A DNA stretch of 64,000 nucleotides from Lewinellaceae bacterium (GTDB lineage: Bacteria; Bacteroidota; Bacteroidia; Chitinophagales; Saprospiraceae). The translations under genes and the position numbers were made by a program. The notes beneath the pieces were generated by a model. That model made no database searches. It saw only the letters and a list, made by a program, of their open reading frames with translations, and was not told the DNA's origin. Shown in pieces: positions 34,165 to 43,196 of this stretch (position 1 is its first letter; each line of letters begins with the position of its first letter). Location of the stretch: the NCBI GenBank assembly GCA_020636225.1, contig JACJYI010000006.1, positions 1-64,000 of the forward strand, in the 5' to 3' direction.

Positions 34165-37100
34165 TTATCTGACCAGTGTAATATCTCCCCTGACCGCTTC
34201 CTTGCGACCATCTACATATTCCACTTCAATGACGTATGCGTAGACATCCATGGGACAGGGTTCTCCCTTGTAGGTGCCATCCCATCCGGTATCGGGTGTG
34301 TCATTGTCATATACCAGGTTACCCCATCGACTGTAAATTTTCATTGTCAACAGGGCGATGTCATCCAAGGTGCCACCAGGCACAAAGATCTGGAAGTAGG
34401 AATTCGTCTGGTCACCATTCGGTGTAAAGACATTGGGCACTTCGATCATATCAGGCACCACATCTACAAAGAATGTCGTTGTGGTTTGGAAGCAGCCCCA
34501 ACGGTCCCGGATGAGTAACGTGTATTCCTGGTCCAGATCACTGATCAGTTCAGGTCTCGCACACATTGTGCAACTCAGTCCGAGGTCAGGGCTCCACGAA
34601 TAGAGATAATCATCCAGGGAAGGACCCGGTAAAATCACGGGTACGCCCTGGACAACCATGGTATCCCAGGGAGAAAACTCAGGTAATGGTTCGATGACCA
34701 CAACCTCCACTGTACCTGTGGCCATGCATCCTGTTGAATCGAAAACAGTTACCGTATACGTGGTCGTCACCTGGGGTACAGCCTGGGTGATTGCTGAATC
34801 AGGATGGATCAGTGTATTTGTTGGTGTCCAGGATATCGTAAAGCCAGGTAGACTATCCAGCACTCCAATGATGGCGGTATCACCCGGGCATATGGTATCA
34901 CCGAACAGTTGGGTCAATTCAAGGTCTTCAATGATGAGGGGCAGGACCAACGTATCAGCACACCCAACAGTGTCATTGATCGCGAGTAGTGTGATTTCAT
35001 ATGCGCCTGTTCCCGGAGCCGTGATCACCGGTTCTTCCTCGTTGGATGATCCACCCCAGGAAAAGGTCCACTGATAGAAAGTCGCCAGTGAGCTGTTGTT
35101 CTCCAGATAGATTGGTGAGCCAGGGCAATAGATAGCCGGGGGAATGGAGAAGTCAGCATCAACAACGGTAATCGGTACCGGATAGGCAAGTTGATAACTG
35201 CAATAGCCTGTATTATCTGTCAGGACAAGCGTAGCAATGGTTGCACTATCCGGAGGCAGAAACGTATAGGTATGTTCGACCGGATTGCCCCCGAACTGTT
35301 GGGTGCCATCACCGAAATCCCATAACCAATTTGAAACATCACTGGTGTCTTTCAGGGTGAGGGTTAGGGTTTCATCCAGGCACAGAATGTCTTTGTCCAA
35401 TTCAAAATCGCCCTCAGGCCCGACCAGGGTATAGGATTTGGATATCGTATCCGCACATCCAGCTGAAGTCGATACAATGAGCGACAACGTCCAGGTGCCT
35501 TTTTCATAGACAGATGCGGGATTGAAAAGCGTACTGGATTCCCCATTGCCGAAATCCCAATTCACGGTCAACGGATAATCAGAATCCGAGATATTCACCG
35601 GGACGACAGTTGCCGGATGACATATCGGGGACAGGGTGTCAAGGTTGGAGCTGAAATTGGCATCCGGATAACTTTGGACAATGATACTGGTGGTGAGGGT
35701 GTCATCACAACCGGTTGCATGCTCGATAAATCGCATTTCTACCGGATAGACTCCACCTAGTGGATACAGAGTGGATACGGATTGACCGGTTGCCTGGTCA
35801 CCATTGCCAAAATTCCATTCGAAATCCAGCCAGGATCCCTCCGCAGTAAAGTCTGTCCCCATAAATGATACGCTCTGGCCTTCACAGATTGTCCGGTTGG
35901 CTGGATCAACCGTGAGCTGGGAAACCGGCTTGTAGATGGAGATGAAGATCGTATCTCTGGCCGGACAGCCCAATGGTGTTTGCGCTTCGACCCGAATACG
36001 AATCGAGTCGCCAGCAAGATAGGACCCTTCCGGAACGACGAATGATGATTGTTGGCCGTTCGCTGTTGCATTGCCAATACTCCAGCTCCAGGAGCCGGAT
36101 TCAGCACAGATCAATGAATCTTTCGCGGTAAGTTGGATTTCTGCAGGAAGGCAAATCCTGGTTTTATCTGCTGTGATGGAGGTAAAGATCTGTTGGACAT
36201 TGACCGATCCCCATGCCGTGTCCTGACATCCATTGATATCTTCTACGACCAGCATGATATCTTGTTGACATGGGGCGTTAAAACCCTGAGTATCGATTGG
36301 CATGCCTGTAGTCAAAGGACGTGGCCCACCCGGGAAATACCAGGTATATCCTTTATGGCACGTCGCATTGACATCCTGGCTGGCGGAGGCATCCAGGTTC
36401 AATGGTGTGCCGATGCAGACATCGGGATCCAGTTTCATTTTGGCTACGATATCGCGGATGTACACCTGTATGGTGTCCCGATCAGGAGGGCAGCCACTTG
36501 GCTCATTCCAGACCTCCAGGATGACCTCATAGTCACCAGTCTGTGAAAAGGTATAATCAAATTGTTCTGCATCTGATGTGCTACCGTCGGGCAATATCCA
36601 TTGCCGGTGGGTAGCATTCATTGAAGAATCAATAAAGGTCACTTCGTACGGGTTCTCACAATGGGTTTCGTACCAGGCTTGAGCCCAGGCACCCTCGACC
36701 AATATCTGGAAGGCGTAGCCTGAATAAAAATCATACAGGTCGGTATAGAAACTGAAATAAACCGGATGATTGCCAGGTTCATGGTCGAACGTCCATTCAA
36801 TGGTATCTATCCCGGTGGGTCCGGGTGTCGGACAATGCCAAAGGCGGTATTCATCTGTTTCGACTCGGTAGTACAGGGTATTTTCAGTAGGGGTGACATA
36901 AAAAACAACACTCTGTCCATGGCAAATGGAAGGACTACTGCCGGGCATACATTTGCCGCCACCGCCACCACCACCGTCACAGCAGGAAACAATGATTTCA
37001 CGTTCGTAACTGATATGTTCACACCCGTCCTCATTCCTCACGATCAGACGTGGGAAATATGTATCACAAGAATCGTACACATGCCAGATATCCATGTTGG

Positions 37101-38580
37101 AAGTGGATTTCAAGGTGTCTCCATCTCCCCAGACCCATAGCCACTCGGTGATAGGTGACGGTGAGTATGACATGTCAAAAAACCGGAGCGTATCACCGGC
37201 ACAGATATTCTTGTATTTCTCAGCGATGAAGGCGGCCGTAATGAAACCAAATGTATCCACACGGGTGGTATCGATCAAACAGCCTCCTGCGGTGACCAGT
37301 TCGAGTCTGATTTCACTGATCCTGGGACCATATACGGAATAGTTATCCGATGGTCCGGGGTAGACAAAGGTGGGCGAAGGATCGGTAGATTCCAGAGGAC
37401 CTGGCAGGAATTCCCATTGATAGAGTCCGGATCCGGTATAATTCGTGGAACCATTGACCACAAATGGAGGTCGGCACTCCAGGATCGGACCAATGAGAAT
37501 TTCAATGTCTGGACTCTCCACAACGATCGTAAATGAAGTGTCCTTCGAACAGGATTTATCCGGGCTTGTCCAGGTATAGGATACATTGACTGTACCTGAT
37601 TGGGAGAAGATCACTTCAGGGTTGCGTAATGAACTGGTTGAGGGATTGGCACCATCTGAAAAGCTCCATGAATGAGAACCATTCGGGCTGGTGTTCTGAG
37701 GCTTCCAGACCAGGTTCTGACATATGGTGTCCTTATAGGTGATGGGCAGTGCATTAAACCCGGGTTGTACAATTTTGGTAATGGAGTTTGTGCATCCATA
37801 TTCATCGGTGACGGTGAGGATGACCGTATGAGCCTTCGGATTCGTGTAGACTTGATTCGGTGGATGTTGAACTGTATATGTTTGACCATTGCCCATGTTC
37901 CAGGACCATGTCAGATCAAATGCACTGGTACTTTGGTCTTGAAAGCTGACCTCGAGAGGAGGAATGCAGGAAATCGGCGGATCCGGGTCGGTGGTGAAGG
38001 CCGCCACCGGTGGCTGGAGCACAGTGGCCAGACCTGGAAAGATCTTGGTCACCTGGCAACCTGGCAGGTTGGTAACGACCGAAAGAGAGACTGAATAATT
38101 GCCGGGCAGGCTATAGGTAGTTGTTGGAGAGCTGACCGTTGAACCAGAACCATTTCCGAACGTCCAACTCCAGGACTGTGGGATCATTCCCGACGAGTAG
38201 ATAGTATTGTCGACAAACTTGACGATTTGTCCAGGGCAGACAGAATCCGGATCCGCGGCAACCGAAAGACTGGGTTTTTCCAGAACGGTAATGGTCACGG
38301 TTCCGATGATCGGACCATTTGCGGTATTCCTGAATTCGACAACATAGACACCTGCTTGAATAAAAACGTGAACCGGATTTTCCAGATCGGATGTCGCACC
38401 ATCCTTGAAATCCCAGAAAAAACTCGATTGGCCGGAAGGGGCAGAAAAGGAAACATTCAACGGGAAACAGCCCACTTCAACACTTGCTGTTTGAGCCTGA
38501 ACGCCGGATATTGAATATAAACAGCTGAATATCAATATAAATGAAGATATCCTTCCAAAGCTTTTGCCTTGTTTTTTCAT
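34165..38580 (-). CDS. PKD-array T9SS type B surface protein, 1471 aa
   Basis: Signal peptide ISSFILIFSCLYSISGVQAQ. About eleven PKD-like domains follow, recognisable by W-x-FGDG/FGNG turns (FFWDFKDG, WTFGNGSG, WNMGNGQ, WSFSDG, WVWGDGD, WILPDGS, WNFGNGD, WDFGNGE, WLWDFGDG and others), each closed by a GC-type strand. Near the middle is a run of seven Gly between Cys pairs (CCDGGGGGGGKC). The C-terminus is an Ig-like segment and the type B sorting domain (VPNVFTPNGDQTNSYFQIF ... GDITLVR). Likely exported by T9SS, adhesin or matrix role. By eye its G+C is lower than the surrounding genes. Convergent with the surface-protein pair. Confidence 0.88.
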   Translation of the reverse strand: MKKQGKSFGRISSFILIFSCLYSISGVQAQTASVEVGCFPLNVSFSAPSGQSSFFWDFKDGATSDLENPVHVFIQAGVYVVEFRNTANGPIIGTVTITVLEKPSLSVAADPDSVCPGQIVKFVDNTIYSSGMIPQSWSWTFGNGSGSTVSSPTTTYSLPGNYSVSLSVVTNLPGCQVTKIFPGLATVLQPPVAAFTTDPDPPISCIPPLEVSFQDQSTSAFDLTWSWNMGNGQTYTVQHPPNQVYTNPKAHTVILTVTDEYGCTNSITKIVQPGFNALPITYKDTICQNLVWKPQNTSPNGSHSWSFSDGANPSTSSLRNPEVIFSQSGTVNVSYTWTSPDKSCSKDTSFTIVVESPDIEILIGPILECRPPFVVNGSTNYTGSGLYQWEFLPGPLESTDPSPTFVYPGPSDNYSVYGPRISEIRLELVTAGGCLIDTTRVDTFGFITAAFIAEKYKNICAGDTLRFFDMSYSPSPITEWLWVWGDGDTLKSTSNMDIWHVYDSCDTYFPRLIVRNEDGCEHISYEREIIVSCCDGGGGGGGKCMPGSSPSICHGQSVVFYVTPTENTLYYRVETDEYRLWHCPTPGPTGIDTIEWTFDHEPGNHPVYFSFYTDLYDFYSGYAFQILVEGAWAQAWYETHCENPYEVTFIDSSMNATHRQWILPDGSTSDAEQFDYTFSQTGDYEVILEVWNEPSGCPPDRDTIQVYIRDIVAKMKLDPDVCIGTPLNLDASASQDVNATCHKGYTWYFPGGPRPLTTGMPIDTQGFNAPCQQDIMLVVEDINGCQDTAWGSVNVQQIFTSITADKTRICLPAEIQLTAKDSLICAESGSWSWSIGNATANGQQSSFVVPEGSYLAGDSIRIRVEAQTPLGCPARDTIFISIYKPVSQLTVDPANRTICEGQSVSFMGTDFTAEGSWLDFEWNFGNGDQATGQSVSTLYPLGGVYPVEMRFIEHATGCDDTLTTSIIVQSYPDANFSSNLDTLSPICHPATVVPVNISDSDYPLTVNWDFGNGESSTLFNPASVYEKGTWTLSLIVSTSAGCADTISKSYTLVGPEGDFELDKDILCLDETLTLTLKDTSDVSNWLWDFGDGTQQFGGNPVEHTYTFLPPDSATIATLVLTDNTGYCSYQLAYPVPITVVDADFSIPPAIYCPGSPIYLENNSSLATFYQWTFSWGGSSNEEEPVITAPGTGAYEITLLAINDTVGCADTLVLPLIIEDLELTQLFGDTICPGDTAIIGVLDSLPGFTISWTPTNTLIHPDSAITQAVPQVTTTYTVTVFDSTGCMATGTVEVVVIEPLPEFSPWDTMVVQGVPVILPGPSLDDYLYSWSPDLGLSCTMCARPELISDLDQEYTLLIRDRWGCFQTTTTFFVDVVPDMIEVPNVFTPNGDQTNSYFQIFVPGGTLDDIALLTMKIYSRWGNLVYDNDTPDTGWDGTYKGEPCPMDVYAYVIEVEYVDGRKEAVRGDITLVR

Positions 38581-38761
38581 CCGCTTGCAGGTTTATCAAG
38601 TAAAATACGACATCATGTTCGTTTTTCTACCGATCCTAAGAAAATGTTCAGATTTGAAAAATCTTGCTTAGCTTCCTGAAAAAAAGATGATCTCTTGCAA
38701 TATTCCCAGGATTTTCGGTCATCGATGCAGGGGATCGATGCAAAATCGAAACCTAAATTCC

Positions 38762-39595
38762 ATGCATATTCCCATCTTATTTCGGTATATTTTGTCGGTA
38801 TACAACATTTTTATTGTTTTCCTGCTGCTTTCTGCCCAACCACTGTCCGGGCAGACGACCTCATTCACCACTCGCCAGAGCGAATTACCCTGTTTGGATA
38901 AGAAACTGACGGTTTTTGTCCATGTCATCAGTGACAGCCTGGGCCAGACCGGAGTTCAGGAAGACTCCATCCGGTACGCCTGGCATGTGGCGGATTCCAT
39001 TTTTTCTCCGGTTTGCATCTCGTTTGGTCCTTGCCTCATTGATACGATTCCCCTCTATGAGTTTGATACACTGGTAGGCTTGCCAGATCTGGAGCGCCTA
39101 CAGGATCTGAAAAATCGATTTTCACAACCTGAAGTGATCAACCTGTATGTCATCTCGACTTCCGGACTTCCGGGCGGGCATCCCAGATATGGATATACCC
39201 TGCCTTGGCAACACTTGCTTGATGGAAGGGCGGATTCATCTGTTCTGGTGGTGGACAAGCATGTTTTTCGTGACTATCCGTTGGCTTTATGTCATTTTCT
39301 GGGGCACTATTTTGGCTTGCTCGATACGGATGCGAATGGGGACGAATTGGTCAATGGCAGCAATTGCCAATGGGCTGGTGACCGTATCTGTGATACACCT
39401 GCCGATTTTCTGGATCAAGCATTCAAACGGCCTTGTACCTACCAGTCGGAAGCTGTTGATGCCAATGGTGAATTCTATACCCCTGATGTGGGTAATTTGA
39501 TGTCCCAATACTGGGACTGCCATTGTGGATTCTCACATGAACAGTACCGGAAAATGGTGGAATACTACCGCAGCTCCTTGGATAAGAAGTGGTAG
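38762..39595 (+). CDS. Pappalysin-like (M43) secreted protein with altered zinc motif
   Basis: The ATG at 38762 starts a signal peptide (YNIFIVFLLLSAQPLSGQ); upstream Met codons at 38687 and 38738 are less suitable. The remaining ~245 residues follow the M43 pattern: LTVFVHVISD, NLYVIS, the zinc helix region ALCHFLGHYFGLLDT, GDRICDTPAD and the Met-turn GNLMSQYWDCHCGFSHEQ. The zinc motif should read HExxHxxG; here the catalytic Glu is Phe (HFLGHYFG), so proteolysis is unlikely. Low G+C like its divergent neighbour at 34165. No T9SS tail is visible. Confidence 0.78.
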   Translation: MHIPILFRYILSVYNIFIVFLLLSAQPLSGQTTSFTTRQSELPCLDKKLTVFVHVISDSLGQTGVQEDSIRYAWHVADSIFSPVCISFGPCLIDTIPLYEFDTLVGLPDLERLQDLKNRFSQPEVINLYVISTSGLPGGHPRYGYTLPWQHLLDGRADSSVLVVDKHVFRDYPLALCHFLGHYFGLLDTDANGDELVNGSNCQWAGDRICDTPADFLDQAFKRPCTYQSEAVDANGEFYTPDVGNLMSQYWDCHCGFSHEQYRKMVEYYRSSLDKKW

Positions 39596-39629
39596 ATGAT
39601 CGGTGTTCGATCAATTCGGTTGAAGTTCC

Positions 39630-40688
39630 TCAGGCCAGAGTGATACCTGGATCCAAATACACATCCTGAACGGCTTCCAGCAGGGCCACACCGTCACCGA
39701 CGGGGCGCTGGAAGGCTTTCCGGCCGAGGATCAGGCCAGTGCCCCCGGCACGCTTGTTGATCACAGCGGTGATGACGGCTTCGGCCAGGTCGCTGGCCCC
39801 TTTTGATTCGCCACCTGAATTGATCAATCCGGCACGTCCCATATAGCAGTTGGCTACCTGGTAACGGGTCAGGTCGATGGGGTGGTCGCTGCTGAGAGTA
39901 TCATACATCTTCGGGTGCGACTTCCCGAACTTCAGGGCGGTATACCCTCCGTTGTTGGTGGGCAGTTTCTGCTTGATGATATCTGCCTGAATGGTCACAC
40001 CCAGGTGGTTGGCCTGTCCGGTGAGGTCGGCTGCGGTGTGATAATCCACCCCGTCTTTCTTGAATCCGCTGTTGCGGGTATAGCACCACAGGATGGTGGC
40101 CATGCCCAGTTCATGGGCACGCTCGAACGCTTCGGCTACTTCCACGATCTGGCGATTGCTCTCTTCTGACCCGAAATAGATGGTGGCCCCCACTGCGACG
40201 GCTCCGAGGTTCCAGGCCTCTTCCACCGAACCGAACATGATCTGGTCGTATGAGGCCGGCATGGACAGGAACTCATTGTGATTGATCTTGACCACGAACG
40301 GGATCTTGTGGGCGTACTTCCGACTCATCATGGCCAGAACGCCAAACGTGGAAGCGACGGCATTGCAACCGGCTTCGATGGCCAGTTCGATGATCTTTTC
40401 GGGATCGAAATAGATGGGATTGGGAGAAAAGGCGGATCCGGCACTGTGTTCAATCCCCTGGTCCACCGGAAGGATGGACAGGTAGCCCGAGCCACCCATG
40501 CGGCCATGGTTGAAGAGGGTCTGCAAACTCCTCAGGACCTGATTGCTCCGATTGCTCTGGCTGTAGATCCGGTCGACAAAATCGGGTCCGGGTGCATGCA
40601 GCATGGATCGGTCGATGGTGGTACACTGATGATCCAGGAGATAATCGGCCTGGTCACCCAGGAGTTGGAGCAGGTTGGAATTTGCCAT
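39630..40688 (-). CDS. fbaB: Class I (archaeal/FbaB-type) fructose-bisphosphate aldolase
   Basis: 352 aa from the ATG at 40688 (MANSNLLQLLGDQ). Schiff-base aldolase of the DhnA/FbaB family acting in glycolysis and gluconeogenesis. Motifs: GYLSILPVDQGIEHSAG, AVASTFGVLA, PFVVKINHNEFL, AVGATIYFGSEE, the Lys-bearing QADIIKQKLPTNNGG, and the C-terminal phosphate site INSGGESKGASD plus GGTGLILGRKAFQRP. TACTTTTG lies 20 nt before the start. No glycolytic neighbour. Confidence 0.92.
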   Translation of the reverse strand: MANSNLLQLLGDQADYLLDHQCTTIDRSMLHAPGPDFVDRIYSQSNRSNQVLRSLQTLFNHGRMGGSGYLSILPVDQGIEHSAGSAFSPNPIYFDPEKIIELAIEAGCNAVASTFGVLAMMSRKYAHKIPFVVKINHNEFLSMPASYDQIMFGSVEEAWNLGAVAVGATIYFGSEESNRQIVEVAEAFERAHELGMATILWCYTRNSGFKKDGVDYHTAADLTGQANHLGVTIQADIIKQKLPTNNGGYTALKFGKSHPKMYDTLSSDHPIDLTRYQVANCYMGRAGLINSGGESKGASDLAEAVITAVINKRAGGTGLILGRKAFQRPVGDGVALLEAVQDVYLDPGITLA

Positions 40689-40708
40689 GACGTTTGATTT
40701 GACGATCA

Positions 40709-40716
40709 CAAAAGTA
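40709..40716 (-). promoter_or_regulatory. -7 type promoter motif (TACTTTTG) for fbaB
   Basis: TACTTTTG on the minus strand; a TTTG that could be the -33 box is 25 nt upstream, longer than the ideal spacing. Confidence 0.5.
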
Positions 40717-40763
40717 GGATGCCTACCCTGTTTCGCCTAATCAAAGCGACGCTTCTTCAAAAC

Positions 40764-41423
40764 TTACACATTCAGATAATGCATCAGGGCATCGTAGTTA
40801 TCCTTGAGGGTCTCGGAATAATCGGATTCCTGATAAGAGGCCTTGACCTTGTATTTGAAGCGCTCCAGGCTGGACACGATGCGGCTCATGGAGGGGGCGT
40901 GCAGCTTCAGGGTCACCTCCATGATCTCGGATTGAGGTTCCGACGACAGGTACATCATCAGGATGATCCCGTCCTCCCCTTCAATGATCCGGGTGATCTC
41001 GCTGGGTGAATAATCGCGTCGGTTGACCTCCAGGATGAGGATGCTGCCATTCTCGGCCAGGGAGGTGGCCCGGGCCAGGTGGGTGAGGATATCCTCCTGG
41101 GTGATCACCCCAAGGTAATCGCCGGCGTCATTCAATACCGGGATGAGGGTGAGCCGGGATTGGCCGATCACCCGTAGGACTTCCACCAGGTGGTCCTTGG
41201 CATTGACGAAGGGCTTGGGGATGGTCAGGGTATAGTTGCCGACCGGTTGGTCCAGGTCGCCCGCCAGCAGATCATCTTCGGAGATGAGCCCCAGGAACTG
41301 GGTGTTGTTGACGATGGGCAAATGTCGGACCACCGCATCGCGCATCAATTGCATGGCATCCTCACCGGACGTGGACGTCCGCAGGGGGAGGATGGCTTCG
41401 GTGATCAGATCTTTTGCCAGCAT
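40764..41423 (-). CDS. CBS-domain pair protein with ACT-like C-terminus
   Basis: 219 aa cytosolic protein. Two CBS motifs (1-60, MLAKDLITEAILPLRTSTSG to LGLISEDDLL; ~68-125, ending LGVITQEDIL) should bind an adenosyl ligand. Residues ~135-215 form an ACT-like domain (ILILEVNRRDYSPSEITRII ... LKLHAPSMSRIVSSLERF). This architecture is common as a stand-alone gene in Bacteroidota; the regulated partner is unknown. Confidence 0.85.
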   Translation of the reverse strand: MLAKDLITEAILPLRTSTSGEDAMQLMRDAVVRHLPIVNNTQFLGLISEDDLLAGDLDQPVGNYTLTIPKPFVNAKDHLVEVLRVIGQSRLTLIPVLNDAGDYLGVITQEDILTHLARATSLAENGSILILEVNRRDYSPSEITRIIEGEDGIILMMYLSSEPQSEIMEVTLKLHAPSMSRIVSSLERFKYKVKASYQESDYSETLKDNYDALMHYLNV

Positions 41424-41486
41424 GGTCGTTCCTTACTTCCTGGTTCTATTCAATAGATGTTCAAATCAGCCAAATTGTTGCATGAC

Positions 41487-42251
41487 CTAACCAAAGAGGT
41501 TTCGTTTGCGCTCATCGAACTCTTCGGCAGACAGGGCGCCTTTTTCCCGAAGTTCACCCAGTCGCCGCAATTCTTCCAGCAGGTTGCCGCCGGTATCTCC
41601 GCTATCCAGAGCCTTAGGGCTGGTGACGGGGCGATAGCCGCTGGCTACGAATTCAGGGAATTCCGGCTGAATGCGCAGGTAAGCGAGGGAATCGTGGGTG
41701 CGTACCTTTTCCTCATCCCGGAAGCCATTGTCAAAGGCCAGGCTGAGGTGGTGAAATCCCTTGGCGGCATCTTCCAACATCGAGTAGGTGCAGGCCAGAT
41801 TGAAATGGACCGTTGCCGACCGGGGATCCCGTTGTTCTGCCTGCAAAAAATCAGCCAAAGCACCCTTGAGGTCGTAATTGCGGAATTTTTTCATCCCGCT
41901 CTTGATGAATTTACCTGCGCCACTGAACATCGCTGCAGGACGGGGCGCCCGTCGCGAAGACCTCCTGGAGGCCCTTCGTTCGGCCCGTTCCTGATGGCGT
42001 GAGGAGGTCGAGGTTTCCCCGCTGTTGTATTTCTTGTCAAAGGTTTCCGGCTCCATGGTCGCCAGGAGGATCCCTTCCAGGATGGCGATCACTGCCAGGA
42101 TGCCCAGGACCATGGGCCAGCGAAGGAAGATAGCCAGAAAGAAAAAGACCAGGCGCCCGCTACCGGCATTCCACCCGCGCAGGTACATCTTGTGCAACCC
42201 GACGATCCCACCAAAAAAGGCAAAGAATACCGCTACGAATCGATTTTTCAT
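41487..42251 (-). CDS. TM2-domain protein with TPR-like middle and SHOCT tail
   Basis: 254 aa from the ATG at 42251 (MKNRFVAVFFAFFGG). The TM2 domain (1-70) has two helices and the GGIVGLHKMYLRG turn. A basic Arg/Ser-rich linker (RRASRRSSRRAPRP) leads to a TPR-like segment (~125-195; NYDLKGALADFLQAEQRDPR, FNLACTYSMLED). The last ~30 residues form a SHOCT motif (LRRLGELREKGALSAEEFDE). Probably an inner-membrane sensor or scaffold. The three-part fusion is uncommon; function unknown. Confidence 0.82.
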   Translation of the reverse strand: MKNRFVAVFFAFFGGIVGLHKMYLRGWNAGSGRLVFFFLAIFLRWPMVLGILAVIAILEGILLATMEPETFDKKYNSGETSTSSRHQERAERRASRRSSRRAPRPAAMFSGAGKFIKSGMKKFRNYDLKGALADFLQAEQRDPRSATVHFNLACTYSMLEDAAKGFHHLSLAFDNGFRDEEKVRTHDSLAYLRIQPEFPEFVASGYRPVTSPKALDSGDTGGNLLEELRRLGELREKGALSAEEFDERKRNLFG

Positions 42252-42347
42252 AGGAACAGAGGAGGAGGCAAGTTCAAACATTTTTTTCGTTTGTTCAAAT
42301 AACGCCGACTCCAGCCGGTTCGGGAACAGAATTCAGACGAAAGGCGA

Positions 42348-43121
42348 CTATGCATCGACCGGAAACAGTCGATTCGTCAGGGAAACGAATGCCGCCACGT
42401 CCAGTTGTTCGGGGCGTTCCTGGAAGATGGGATCCTCAAGAAGCTCGGGATCCTCGCACAATCCACGAAGGGTGTTGCGCATCATCTTCCGGCGCTGGCC
42501 AAAGGCGGTCTTGACCACCAGGACAAACCGCACAGGGTCGCATCCCAATTCCGTATCGGCCTTCCTGACCAGGCGGATCACGCCACTCTGCACCTTGGGA
42601 GGTGGCTGGAACGACCCCCGATCGACGGTGAACAGATAGGTCCCGTCATACCAGGCCTGGGTCAGGACACTGAGGATCCCGTAGTCCTTGTTGCCGGGGC
42701 CGGAGACGATCCGTCTGGCCACTTCCCGCTGGAACATGCCCACCAGCTCGGGGATCAGGTCGCGATGCTCGATCATGCGAATGACGATCTGGGAGGAGAT
42801 GTTGTAGGGAAAGTTTCCGACCAGCTGGAAGGATTGACCCTCGAAGACCCGGGGAAGGTCCAGTTTCATGAAATCCTCGCTGATGAGATGGTCGGTCCAT
42901 TCGGGATGGTGGCTGGACAGATAGGTGATCATGTCCCGGTCGGCCTCAACCGCCTTGAACCCGGGGAATCGCTGGGCGAGGAAGGTGGTCAGGATACCCT
43001 TGCCGGGTCCGATCTCCAGGACCCGTCCGTCGGTACAATGCTCGTCGAGAGCCTGGGCGATCCGTTCGGCTATGGCCGGTTGGGTCAGGAAGTGCTGGCC
43101 ATAAGACTTTTTCGCTCTCAC
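42348..43121 (-). CDS. rsmA: 16S rRNA dimethyladenosine transferase RsmA (KsgA)
   Basis: 257 aa, start codon GTG at 43121 (reads MRAKKSYGQHFL). Dimethylates A1518 and A1519 of helix 45 during 30S maturation. SAM motif I VLEIGPGKGILTTFLA (~36-51), motif IV GNFPYNISSQ (NFPY in place of the usual NLPY), QREVARRI and PPPKVQSGVIRL. Divergent from pdxA with a 75-bp shared promoter region. Confidence 0.95.
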   Translation of the reverse strand: MRAKKSYGQHFLTQPAIAERIAQALDEHCTDGRVLEIGPGKGILTTFLAQRFPGFKAVEADRDMITYLSSHHPEWTDHLISEDFMKLDLPRVFEGQSFQLVGNFPYNISSQIVIRMIEHRDLIPELVGMFQREVARRIVSGPGNKDYGILSVLTQAWYDGTYLFTVDRGSFQPPPKVQSGVIRLVRKADTELGCDPVRFVLVVKTAFGQRRKMMRNTLRGLCEDPELLEDPIFQERPEQLDVAAFVSLTNRLFPVDA

Positions 43122-43132
43122 AGGTAAAATGC

Positions 43133-43140
43133 TACTTTTG
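43133..43140 (+). promoter_or_regulatory. -7 type promoter motif (TACTTTTG) for pdxA
   Basis: TACTTTTG on the plus strand, 56 nt before the pdxA ATG. A GGAGGA that could act as a Shine-Dalgarno sequence lies at about 43185-43190, making this one of the few genes here with a classical leader. Confidence 0.45.
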
Positions 43141-43196
43141 ATTCTCCAAAGATTACTAAAAATGATGCGTCACAGGCGCAATGTGGAGGAATACCT

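Noticed and set aside
36953..36985. Poly-glycine codon run in the PKD protein as a frameshift site
   Set aside because: The frame continues unchanged on both sides; the run reads as a simple Gly linker.
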